Under the pieces are notes generated by a model. The model had not been told where the DNA came from and did not search any database. It saw only the letters and a list, made by a program, of their open reading frames with translations. Made by a program: the position numbers and the translations under genes. Shown piece after piece: positions 13,882-20,494 of a stretch of 36,970 nucleotides of DNA. Position 1 is the first letter of the stretch. Every line of letters starts with the position of its first letter. Source of the DNA: WLMZ01 sp037139095 (lineage in GTDB: Bacteria; Actinomycetota; Acidimicrobiia; Acidimicrobiales; Ilumatobacteraceae); NCBI GenBank assembly GCA_037139095.1, contig JBAXHD010000024.1, positions 1 to 36,970 of the forward strand. The letters run 5' to 3'.

Positions 13882-15870
13882 CTACGCCGAGATCGCTGCC
13901 CCGGCCCGTTCGCCATCGACAACCGCTGCGTGCGCACGTCGTGGCGCAAGGCAATCGCCCACTCGTTGCACGCTGACGCCGGCATCTTTGAGAGCCTTGT
14001 AGAGCCACTCAACGGGGTTCGGTGGCACTGCCAACACCACCCAGTCGGGGGTACGAGTCACGTTGGCTCCGGTGGGGTGATGCAACAGGTTCAGAGTTGT
14101 ACCTTCGAAACCCATCGGCACGAGATCGGTGGTTTGCGTAATCGACTTCGCGCTGGCGCGCATCCACCAGTTTTCCATGTCGAGCGTGATGCCAAGGTCT
14201 TGGCCGACGACCATGCCGTTGGTGATGATCTCTACGCTGCAGCCACGGTCAGCCAGCAGTTCTCCCACCGAAGTGGCGTGGTGAAAACCGATCTCGTCGA
14301 TAACGACGACGTTGCCAAATGGTTCGGCGGTGCCCTCGAGGACATCACGCACATCGCACACGTTCGCGGCGTCGGCTGGAACCCACCACGGTCGACTTGG
14401 CTCTGCGCCGGTAGCCACGATCACATGATCGGGCTTGCGCTCATCGACAATGCCGGGCCACACCCCAACGCCGTATTCGATTGCCACGCCAAGGCGTCGG
14501 CATTCGGCGAGTTGGTTACGAATCATGTCGCCGAACTCGGCGCGATTGGGAACGCTTGCGGCGAGGCGCACCTGGCCGCCGGCCTCCGCTTGCTTTTCGT
14601 AGACGGTTACCTGATGGCCAGCGCGTGCCGCTGAGATGGCGGCTTGAAGCCCGCCGGGCCCAGCGCCCACGACCATCACTTGCTTGCGCGCAGCGACAGA
14701 CGAACGCCCGAGCGTGACAGCGATCTTGTTGTCGGCGAGTTCGCGGCGCACATATTCGGCCTCGCGACCCGTGCGTGGATTCTCGATGCATCCGAGCCAA
14801 CGGTTCATGCCCATCCGGCCGACGCATTCTTGATTGCAGCTCAGACACAAACGTGTTTCGTCGCTTGCACCGGCGCGGGCCTTTGCCACAAAGTCGGCGT
14901 CTGCGATCTGGCCGCGCACAATGCCCACGAGATCGCAGTGGCCTTCGGCCAATGCGCGCTCGGCCTGCAGCGGATCCTTGAAGCGACCGACACCCACTAC
15001 GGGCAGATCTACCGCTTTACGAATGGCGCTAGGGATGAACATCGCATAGCCCGGCGGAATGTGCATGCTCGCTTCGATCATGAACAGGCTTGCGGTAGCG
15101 ACGCCGATCGAGGTGTTGATGTAGTCGACCTGACCGGTTGCTTCCACGATCTGGGCGATCTGCACCGCTTCGTCGATGGTGGTGCCGCCATCGATGAGTT
15201 CGTCGCCGCAGATGCGAACTCCGAGCGCCAGGCGATTACCGATGACACGACGAACAGCGCGAACGATGTCGACCAAGAGACGGGCCCGATTCTGCAATGA
15301 GCCGCCGTAGTCGTCGGTGCGCTTGTTGGTGGCGGGCGACAAGAATCCGCGCACGATGGACGAATGGCTGCACTGCAGTTCGATGCCGTCGAAGCCGCCC
15401 TCGGCGCAATGCTCGGCAACCAACGCATAGCCCGCAACGATCTCGTCGATCTCGGCGAGCGACACGGCCTTGGGAACCTCGCGGAACAGCGGATCGGCCA
15501 CCGGCGATGGAGCCCACACCGGAAGCCGGCTGAACATGCTGCTGGCCTGCCCACCGTTGTGGTTGATCTGAGCGAAGATCGGCGTGCGGTGACGATGCAC
15601 AGCGTCGGTGATCATGCGGTAGCCCGGGATGACATCGCGGTGGAAGCCGTGAATGAGCTTCTCGTACGGCCAGTCGGTGGGGTGGGTCGAGTGCTCCTCG
15701 GTGATGATCAGACCAGTTCCGCCAGCGGCGCGGGCGGCGTAGTACGCAGCGTGCTGCTCAGTGGGTTTGCCGTCGAGCGCGTAGTTGGTGAGATGCGCGC
15801 TGAACACAATGCGGTTCAGCGTCGAGACGGGTCCGAGTTGTAGTGGGGTCCACAGGTATCGATACGCCAT
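13882..15870 (-). CDS. OYE/FadH-type NADH:flavin oxidoreductase with 4Fe-4S and FAD domain
   Basis: This 662-residue protein is built like 2,4-dienoyl-CoA reductase. An FMN TIM barrel (1-335) carries FSAHLTNYA, QINHNGGQ, GIELQCSHSSIVRGFLSP and YGGSLQNR. A 4Fe-4S cluster motif has C342, C345, C349 and C361. A C-terminal FAD/NAD(P)-binding half starts with VMVVGAGPGGLQAA (398-411). The barrel sequence closely resembles, from memory, the mycofactocin-associated FadH/OYE oxidoreductase 2 family (TIGR03997), so it may reduce enones or enoyl compounds as part of redox handling of alcohols or steroids. No mycofactocin biosynthesis gene is in the window. It lies 25 bases after the SCO6745-like gene on the same strand, probably co-transcribed; a TATCGT 8 bases before the ATG could also be its own -10. 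Confidence 0.88.
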   Translation of the reverse strand: MAYRYLWTPLQLGPVSTLNRIVFSAHLTNYALDGKPTEQHAAYYAARAAGGTGLIITEEHSTHPTDWPYEKLIHGFHRDVIPGYRMITDAVHRHRTPIFAQINHNGGQASSMFSRLPVWAPSPVADPLFREVPKAVSLAEIDEIVAGYALVAEHCAEGGFDGIELQCSHSSIVRGFLSPATNKRTDDYGGSLQNRARLLVDIVRAVRRVIGNRLALGVRICGDELIDGGTTIDEAVQIAQIVEATGQVDYINTSIGVATASLFMIEASMHIPPGYAMFIPSAIRKAVDLPVVGVGRFKDPLQAERALAEGHCDLVGIVRGQIADADFVAKARAGASDETRLCLSCNQECVGRMGMNRWLGCIENPRTGREAEYVRRELADNKIAVTLGRSSVAARKQVMVVGAGPGGLQAAISAARAGHQVTVYEKQAEAGGQVRLAASVPNRAEFGDMIRNQLAECRRLGVAIEYGVGVWPGIVDERKPDHVIVATGAEPSRPWWVPADAANVCDVRDVLEGTAEPFGNVVVIDEIGFHHATSVGELLADRGCSVEIITNGMVVGQDLGITLDMENWWMRASAKSITQTTDLVPMGFEGTTLNLLHHPTGANVTRTPDWVVLAVPPNPVEWLYKALKDAGVSVQRVGDCLAPRRAHAAVVDGERAGAAISA

Positions 15871-15895
15871 CGGCAGACACGATAGTGCGGCCGAT

Positions 15896-16762
15896 TCAAT
15901 CAGCGTCTACGAGACGGCTCGGATCGAAGGTAAGAATTCCGGCGGCCATCACAAGTTCGGTGAGCTTCTTGCCGGTGCCGCGCAACGTGAGCGCAGCGTC
16001 GTCGCCCAATTCGAGATATGGAGCGAGCGCGCTTTGGTCGGTTCGGTCTTCGATCCATTGCCGCTGTGCGCGGCCCGCATCGGTGAACGATCCGTCAGGA
16101 TTCACCAGGCCTCGCGCTGCCATTGCCTGCACCCCGGCCTCCCACTCGGCGTCGCTCCATGAGCGAGTGGCCTTCAGTGCGGCTGCGGGTACATCGCCGC
16201 TTGCTGCATGCGAAATCAAGGCTTCGAGGCCACTGAGCCCTTCGAGCATGAGCGCAGCGATATGCCCGTCGCCGCGAAACTCGCGCAACAAGGTCTGGCC
16301 ATGGAACAACTCGAGATGAGGTTCGGTGGGCCATGGCAGCGATGCGTGCGCGGCGAACAGTGGACGACCCTCGGGGTGCTCGCATGCAACCATCGCCGCA
16401 CGACGAGTGAGGCCGGCAGCTTCGGCGAGCTCGGCAGAGTTGAGTACCTCGGGTCCAAATGCTCGCGTGAGCGATGTGTTTGCGGCATTGAGCCTGGCAC
16501 TGAGCAGCGCCTCTGGTGTGGTGACGGTCCACGCATCGCGCATGCTCGCCCGAACGAGGCCCGGGTGAAAGTTGTAGAAGGTGGCAATCACCACTTCAAC
16601 AGGCACGGCCCCCATTGCGGCAACACGCGAAGCGAAGTAACCCATGCGGTTTTTGGTAACTCCCACTGCTGCATATGCCGGCGGTGCATCGGGTGTGAAA
16701 TAGATCATCCCGTGAACAGCTTCCATGCTGCGCCAGGTCTTACGTGCGGTGAGGGCGTCCAT
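15896..16762 (-). CDS. SCO6745-like protein (helical, HTH-related)
   Basis: From the ATG at 16762 the protein has 288 residues and starts MDALTARKTWRSMEAVHGMIYFTPDA. That segment and the later RAAAMGAVPVEVVIATFYNFHPGLV-like block are typical of an actinobacterial family named after SCO6745. The middle part contains APVRHS-type helices rich in Ala and Glu, and the C-terminal GLVNPDGSFTDAGRAQRQWIEDRTD looks like a small winged-helix region. Its biochemical role is unknown; family members often sit beside oxidoreductases, as here. An ATG 13 codons upstream would overlap the divergent SDR start and was rejected. TACGGT, 7 bases before 16762, supports the chosen start. Confidence 0.75.
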   Translation of the reverse strand: MDALTARKTWRSMEAVHGMIYFTPDAPPAYAAVGVTKNRMGYFASRVAAMGAVPVEVVIATFYNFHPGLVRASMRDAWTVTTPEALLSARLNAANTSLTRAFGPEVLNSAELAEAAGLTRRAAMVACEHPEGRPLFAAHASLPWPTEPHLELFHGQTLLREFRGDGHIAALMLEGLSGLEALISHAASGDVPAAALKATRSWSDAEWEAGVQAMAARGLVNPDGSFTDAGRAQRQWIEDRTDQSALAPYLELGDDAALTLRGTGKKLTELVMAAGILTFDPSRLVDAD

Positions 16763-16769
16763 CTGGCCA

Positions 16770-16775
16770 ACCGTA
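16770..16775 (-). promoter_or_regulatory. -10 hexamer of the SCO6745-like gene
   Basis: The minus strand reads TACGGT, 7 bases, then the ATG at 16762. It lies in a 39-base intergenic region shared with the divergent SDR promoter. Confidence 0.5.
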
Positions 16776-16788
16776 CGGCATGGGTGCA

Positions 16789-16794
16789 TAGTGT
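16789..16794 (+). promoter_or_regulatory. -10 hexamer of the SDR-HODM operon
   Basis: TAGTGT is followed by 7 bases and the ATG at 16802. It lies 13 bases from the opposing -10 at 16770-16775, so the two polymerases cannot bind at the same time. Confidence 0.45.
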
Positions 16795-16801
16795 GGCGCA
16801 C

Positions 16802-17629
16802 ATGGAAAGTCTTGTCGGCAAGGTCGCAGTAGTCACGGGTGCCGGCAGCGGTATCGGTAAGTCAATCGCAGAGCAGTTCGTTGCCGAAGGCATGAAAGTT
16901 GTGCTTGCCGATATCGACGAAGTTCGTCTGCGCTCGGTCGAAGCGCAACTGTCTGAGGTTGGCGGCGATGTCTTCCCGGTGTTGTGCGACACGGCTCTCG
17001 AAGAGTCGGTGCAGTCACTGGCGCAGCGCACGCTCGAACGATATGGCGCAGCGCATGTGTTGTGTAACAACGCTGGCGTCGTTGGCACCGGTGACCCGTG
17101 GACGGGTCCGATGAGCGTGTGGGATTGGGTCGTTGGCATCAACCTGTATGGCGTGATCCACGGCATCCGCGCCTTCTTGCCAATCATGCAAGAGCAAGCC
17201 GAGGGGCACATTGTGAACACGGCCTCGATGGCTGGCTTGGTGGCCATGCCCGGGGCGGCACCGTACAACGTGACCAAGCATGGCGTGGTTGCGCTGAGCG
17301 AGGGGTTGTTTATCGAACTCAAGGGAACCGGTTCGCCGGTGAGCGTGTCGGTGTTGTGCCCAGGTTTTGTGCGCACCGAATTGATGGCGCAGATGACATG
17401 GGCCGATCGTCTCGGCGACAAGCCCGCTGCCACAGCGAACCCCATCGGTCAGTTCATGGATCAGATGCTCCGCGACGGTGTCGAGAATGGCATCTCGCCA
17501 GCCGACGTGGCGATGCAAGTTGTTGGCGCAATCAAAGCCGACCAGTTCTGGATTCTCACTCATCCCGATTACGGCCAAGCCCCGATCGAGCGCATGCAGC
17601 GCGCCGTAGCTCAGGAAAACCCTGCGTGA
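16802..17629 (+). CDS. Classical SDR-family oxidoreductase
   Basis: This 275-residue protein has every classical short-chain dehydrogenase motif: TGAGSGIG (12-19), D37-containing VLADID after beta-2 (suggesting NAD(H) preference), NNAG (89-92), S142, and Y155-x3-K159. It should oxidise an alcohol or reduce a ketone; the substrate is not evident. The C-terminal part (PIGQFMDQMLRDGVENGISPADVAMQVVGAI) is typical of an actinobacterial SDR branch. The stop overlaps the following GTG as GTGA, so it is translationally coupled to the DUF3445 protein. It contrasts with the SDR at 2673, which has lost Tyr-x3-Lys. Confidence 0.92.
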   Translation: MESLVGKVAVVTGAGSGIGKSIAEQFVAEGMKVVLADIDEVRLRSVEAQLSEVGGDVFPVLCDTALEESVQSLAQRTLERYGAAHVLCNNAGVVGTGDPWTGPMSVWDWVVGINLYGVIHGIRAFLPIMQEQAEGHIVNTASMAGLVAMPGAAPYNVTKHGVVALSEGLFIELKGTGSPVSVSVLCPGFVRTELMAQMTWADRLGDKPAATANPIGQFMDQMLRDGVENGISPADVAMQVVGAIKADQFWILTHPDYGQAPIERMQRAVAQENPA

Positions 17630-18483
17630 CCGACTGGCTCGACGACCTCTGGCTCGAGCCGGGGCCGCCGTACTTGGCGATGGGAACACGCGCCCTGAAG
17701 CTTGATCACTGGCTAGTTGTCGATGACGACCGCGATTTCTATCTCGCTCAGAAGGCTGCGTTGCTCCAGTCCGATCTGCCGTCTGTGTTTGCGGCGACGC
17801 CCGGGTCTGAAGATGCGGGGGCAGAGGTACTCGCCGAGGTGCAGGCATGGTTGTCTGACCGCGGCGTCGAGATCGCTGCACCTTCGGGCGACGCACATCC
17901 GCTCATCGAGGCGGCGCGTCTCGTGCAGGAAGATCTCGCGGTGATGCAGAAGATCGAAGGTGAGTGGGTGCTCACTGCTGGCGCGGTGTGCTTCCCCACG
18001 CACTGGTGCATCGCCGACAAAGTAGGCAGCTCGCTCGCTGGGGTGCACGGCCCCGTCGCTCACTACGAAAACGAACTCAGCGCAAAGGTCGATCGCTTGC
18101 ACGATCGTCTCAGGGTTGACCGGCCGGTGTGGCGACGCAACTGGGTTGTTGCGCCAACATCACGACTCGATCTCATCGAACGTGGTGGCCTTGCCAACGC
18201 AGGTACCCCAAACGTCGGCTTGGTGATTGAACCCGATGGCTCGCCGATGTGGATCCGCAGCGAGCGACAGACGTTGCGCCGCCTGCCGAACACCGACGCG
18301 ATTGTGTTCACGATCCTCGTTCAGCGAACACCACTGGGCGTATTGCTCGAGCGGCCCGACGTGGCACAGCGAATGTTGAGCGTTACCGACTCGTGGGATG
18401 CCGAAAAGCGCATGTATGCGTCTACCGGTGGTGCTCTGCGTCAGCTCAACGACTGGCTCGCCAAGGTGGCTCGCGTCGGCTGA
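17626..18483 (+). CDS. DUF3445 / heme-dependent oxidative N-demethylase-like protein
   Basis: This 285-residue protein starts at a GTG overlapping the SDR stop. Family-typical segments are AGAVCFPTHW (118-127) followed by DKVG (131-134), HGPVAHYENEL (141-151), RPVWRRNW, and IRSERQTLRRLP with a following FTILVQRTPL. This is the DUF3445 pattern, whose characterised member is the heme-binding alpha subunit of HODM from Pseudomonas, an oxidative dimethylamine N-demethylase. The other HODM subunits are not here, so a different oxidative reaction is possible. Coupling to a classical SDR suggests the two proteins act on the same pathway. The reading frame is open far upstream within the SDR gene in another frame, but that is shadow sequence. 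Confidence 0.82.
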   Translation: MTDWLDDLWLEPGPPYLAMGTRALKLDHWLVVDDDRDFYLAQKAALLQSDLPSVFAATPGSEDAGAEVLAEVQAWLSDRGVEIAAPSGDAHPLIEAARLVQEDLAVMQKIEGEWVLTAGAVCFPTHWCIADKVGSSLAGVHGPVAHYENELSAKVDRLHDRLRVDRPVWRRNWVVAPTSRLDLIERGGLANAGTPNVGLVIEPDGSPMWIRSERQTLRRLPNTDAIVFTILVQRTPLGVLLERPDVAQRMLSVTDSWDAEKRMYASTGGALRQLNDWLAKVARVG

Positions 18484-18485
18484 GG

Positions 18486-19217
18486 TCAGGCGAGCTCGGC
18501 GATGTCGAGATCGAAACGGTTGTGGCGCCACGTTCGTAGAGCCGCAATTGCATCGCCGCCGGTGGTGAGAATGTGGCGAGCAAGCATGCCTTTGGCTGCC
18601 TTGGCATCGTGTCCGGCCACTTTGCCATCGCGCTCAATGAAGCCCACTCGAACTCCTTCGCGGTAGCGACCAGGAGTGGGGGTCCATGCAGCCCGGTGCT
18701 CGTTGGGTAACAGGTCGATCACCACACGTTTGGCGAGCACGTCGTTGAGCGCGTTGCTCAGTTCGCTTCGCCACCAGGTGCTCAGCACTCCGAAGCCGGC
18801 GAGCCGAGCGCCCATCTTGAGTCGGTACTCGGGTGTTGCCTCGCCGGCTGCGACAACTCCGAGCAGGCCCGAGATCACAAACACGCTGTGCGCTGCACGA
18901 CGCTGGTCGGCTGCGGACATTGATGTCAGATCGAGGTGATCCCACACAACGCCGGTGTAGCGACTCGACGCTGGCAGCGCGGGTGCTGCTGAGAGCGTGC
19001 TGTTCGCTTGCAGTGCAGCGGCCAAATGCTTGCCACCAACGCCAAGCAGTTTCTCGTCGCCACCATGCGCTGCGGCGAGCGCCTCGACCAGCTGTTGCCG
19101 CTGAGCGCCAAGTACTGCGCCGAATTGGCCATCGGCCGGACTCCAGATGGTCTTGCCTCCACCCGATGCTTTGCCTTCGGATGGCGGCAACAAAATTGCA
19201 AGGGGTTGGTTGGCCAT
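18486..19217 (-). CDS. yaaA: YaaA-family protein (DUF328, peroxide stress)
   Basis: This 243-residue protein starts MANQPLAILLPPSEGKASGG, with the LPPSEGK-x-x-GG signature of the YaaA/DUF328 family (residues 10-20). Further family blocks are RYTGVVWDHLD, FVISGLLGVVAAGEATPEYRLKMG and VIDLLPNEHRAAW. In E. coli YaaA lowers free iron during hydrogen peroxide stress and binds DNA; actinobacterial members share the fold. A reading frame 92 codons longer exists but runs into the divergent P450 gene. The chosen ATG begins the conserved block, and TTAAAT lies 6 bases upstream. It is convergent with the DUF3445 gene with only 2 bases between stops. Confidence 0.87.
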   Translation of the reverse strand: MANQPLAILLPPSEGKASGGGKTIWSPADGQFGAVLGAQRQQLVEALAAAHGGDEKLLGVGGKHLAAALQANSTLSAAPALPASSRYTGVVWDHLDLTSMSAADQRRAAHSVFVISGLLGVVAAGEATPEYRLKMGARLAGFGVLSTWWRSELSNALNDVLAKRVVIDLLPNEHRAAWTPTPGRYREGVRVGFIERDGKVAGHDAKAAKGMLARHILTTGGDAIAALRTWRHNRFDLDIAELA

Positions 19218-19223
19218 TCGTTG

Positions 19224-19229
19224 ATTTAA
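19224..19229 (-). promoter_or_regulatory. -10 hexamer of the yaaA gene
   Basis: The minus strand reads TTAAAT, 6 bases, then the ATG at 19217. Together with the P450 -10 it fits in a 30-base intergenic region. Confidence 0.5.
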
Positions 19230-19235
19230 CCGGAA

Positions 19236-19241
19236 TACAGT
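19236..19241 (+). promoter_or_regulatory. -10 hexamer of the cytochrome P450 gene
   Basis: TACAGT is followed by 6 bases and the ATG at 19248. The -35 region must lie inside or beyond the yaaA start, so the two divergent promoters overlap. Confidence 0.5.
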
Positions 19242-19247
19242 CGTGTC

Positions 19248-20450
19248 ATGACTTCCATCTACGGCCCGGTAACCGACTGGGCGACCGATTTCGATCACGC
19301 TGATCCGCAGTACAACGCCCACGCGCCCGAGATTTGGGCCCAGCTGCGCGATCAGTGCCCGGTGGCGCACACCGAGCGATACAACGGCACATGGTTGCCA
19401 GTGACTCACGAACTCGTTACCCAGATTGCCTACGACACCGAGCATTTCACCTCGCGCTCGGTCGTGGTGTCGCCGTTCCTGCCCATCGCCCAAAGCCCAA
19501 TCGGCAACGCGCCTCCCATTTCAAGCGACCCGCCGTTTCATCACGACGCGCGGCGCTTGCTGTTGCCAGCCTTCTCTCCAAAGGTCATCGAGCCATTAGA
19601 GAAAGACATTCGCGAACTGTGTCGGCGCCTGTTGGCAGACATGGGTGATGCCGATGTTGTCGATGCTGCTGTTCAGTACGCGCAGCACATTCCTGTCAAC
19701 GTGATCGCGCTCATGCTTGGCTTCCCATTAGAAGATGCCGACTTGTTCCGCGGGTTCGTTCACGATGTGCTCGAGGGCGTCAACATCGATATGGAGCAGC
19801 GCATGATGGCCTTTGGTCGCCTTGCTGCGTATCTCGACGAGCAGATCGCAAGCCATGTAGCCAATCCTCGCGACGACCTCACCAGTTTCTTGCTCAACGC
19901 CGAGATCGGCGGCCAGCCGCTGAGCGAGGGTCATGTGCGCGGCACCATGGTGTTGTTGCTCGTGGCTGGCATCGATACCACATGGAGCGCCATTGGCTCC
20001 AGCCTGATGCACCTGGCCGCAACTCCTGCCGACCGCGAGCGGCTCTTGGCCGAACCCGAACTTGTGCCTACTGCCATCGAAGAGCTGTTGCGCGCCTATG
20101 CGCCCGTCACGATGGCACGCATGGTCAAAGAAGATGTCGAGATCGGTGGATGTCCGATGAAGGTCGACGAGTGGGTTCTGCTTCCGTTCCCTGCGGCCAA
20201 CGTTGATCCACTCGCATTCGACCGCGCCGACGAGGTGCTCATCGATCGTGAGGAGAATCGTCACGCCGCATTTGGTCTGGGTATTCATCGTTGCCTCGGC
20301 TCGAACCTTGCGCGGCTCGAACTGCGCATTGCGGTCGAAGAATTCCTTGAGCACTTCCCCAACTTCGAGCTTGCCGACCCCGACGCGATCACGTGGAGCG
20401 TGGGCCAAGTTCGCGGCCCACGACAGTTGCCGGTGCGCATCATTCGCTGA
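19248..20450 (+). CDS. Cytochrome P450
   Basis: This 400-residue soluble bacterial P450 has the I-helix oxygen-activating motif VAGIDTT (239-245), ExxR in EELLR (E279, R282), and the heme-binding loop FGLGIHRCLG (342-351) with thiolate ligand C349. Length and the lack of a membrane anchor fit class I P450s that take electrons from a ferredoxin and ferredoxin reductase, neither of which is in the window. The substrate is unknown. The start at 19248 is supported by TACAGT 6 bases upstream. It is divergent from yaaA and followed 44 bases later by the helicase gene, which has its own candidate promoter. Confidence 0.95.
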   Translation: MTSIYGPVTDWATDFDHADPQYNAHAPEIWAQLRDQCPVAHTERYNGTWLPVTHELVTQIAYDTEHFTSRSVVVSPFLPIAQSPIGNAPPISSDPPFHHDARRLLLPAFSPKVIEPLEKDIRELCRRLLADMGDADVVDAAVQYAQHIPVNVIALMLGFPLEDADLFRGFVHDVLEGVNIDMEQRMMAFGRLAAYLDEQIASHVANPRDDLTSFLLNAEIGGQPLSEGHVRGTMVLLLVAGIDTTWSAIGSSLMHLAATPADRERLLAEPELVPTAIEELLRAYAPVTMARMVKEDVEIGGCPMKVDEWVLLPFPAANVDPLAFDRADEVLIDREENRHAAFGLGIHRCLGSNLARLELRIAVEEFLEHFPNFELADPDAITWSVGQVRGPRQLPVRIIR

Positions 20451-20479
20451 CCCATCCGGTGCATGCGACACCCCATCTC

Positions 20480-20485
20480 TAGGAT
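20480..20485 (+). promoter_or_regulatory. -10 hexamer of the pcrA-like gene
   Basis: TAGGAT lies 9 bases before the ATG at 20495, which would give a leader of two or three bases at most. This spacing is slightly longer than at the other presumed leaderless promoters. Confidence 0.35.
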
Positions 20486-20494
20486 GGGTGAGCC

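Noticed and set aside
15871..15895. Separate promoter for the OYE gene (TATCGT 8 bases before the ATG)
   Set aside because: The 25-base gap and same-strand upstream gene make co-transcription the simpler reading; the hexamer alone is not enough.
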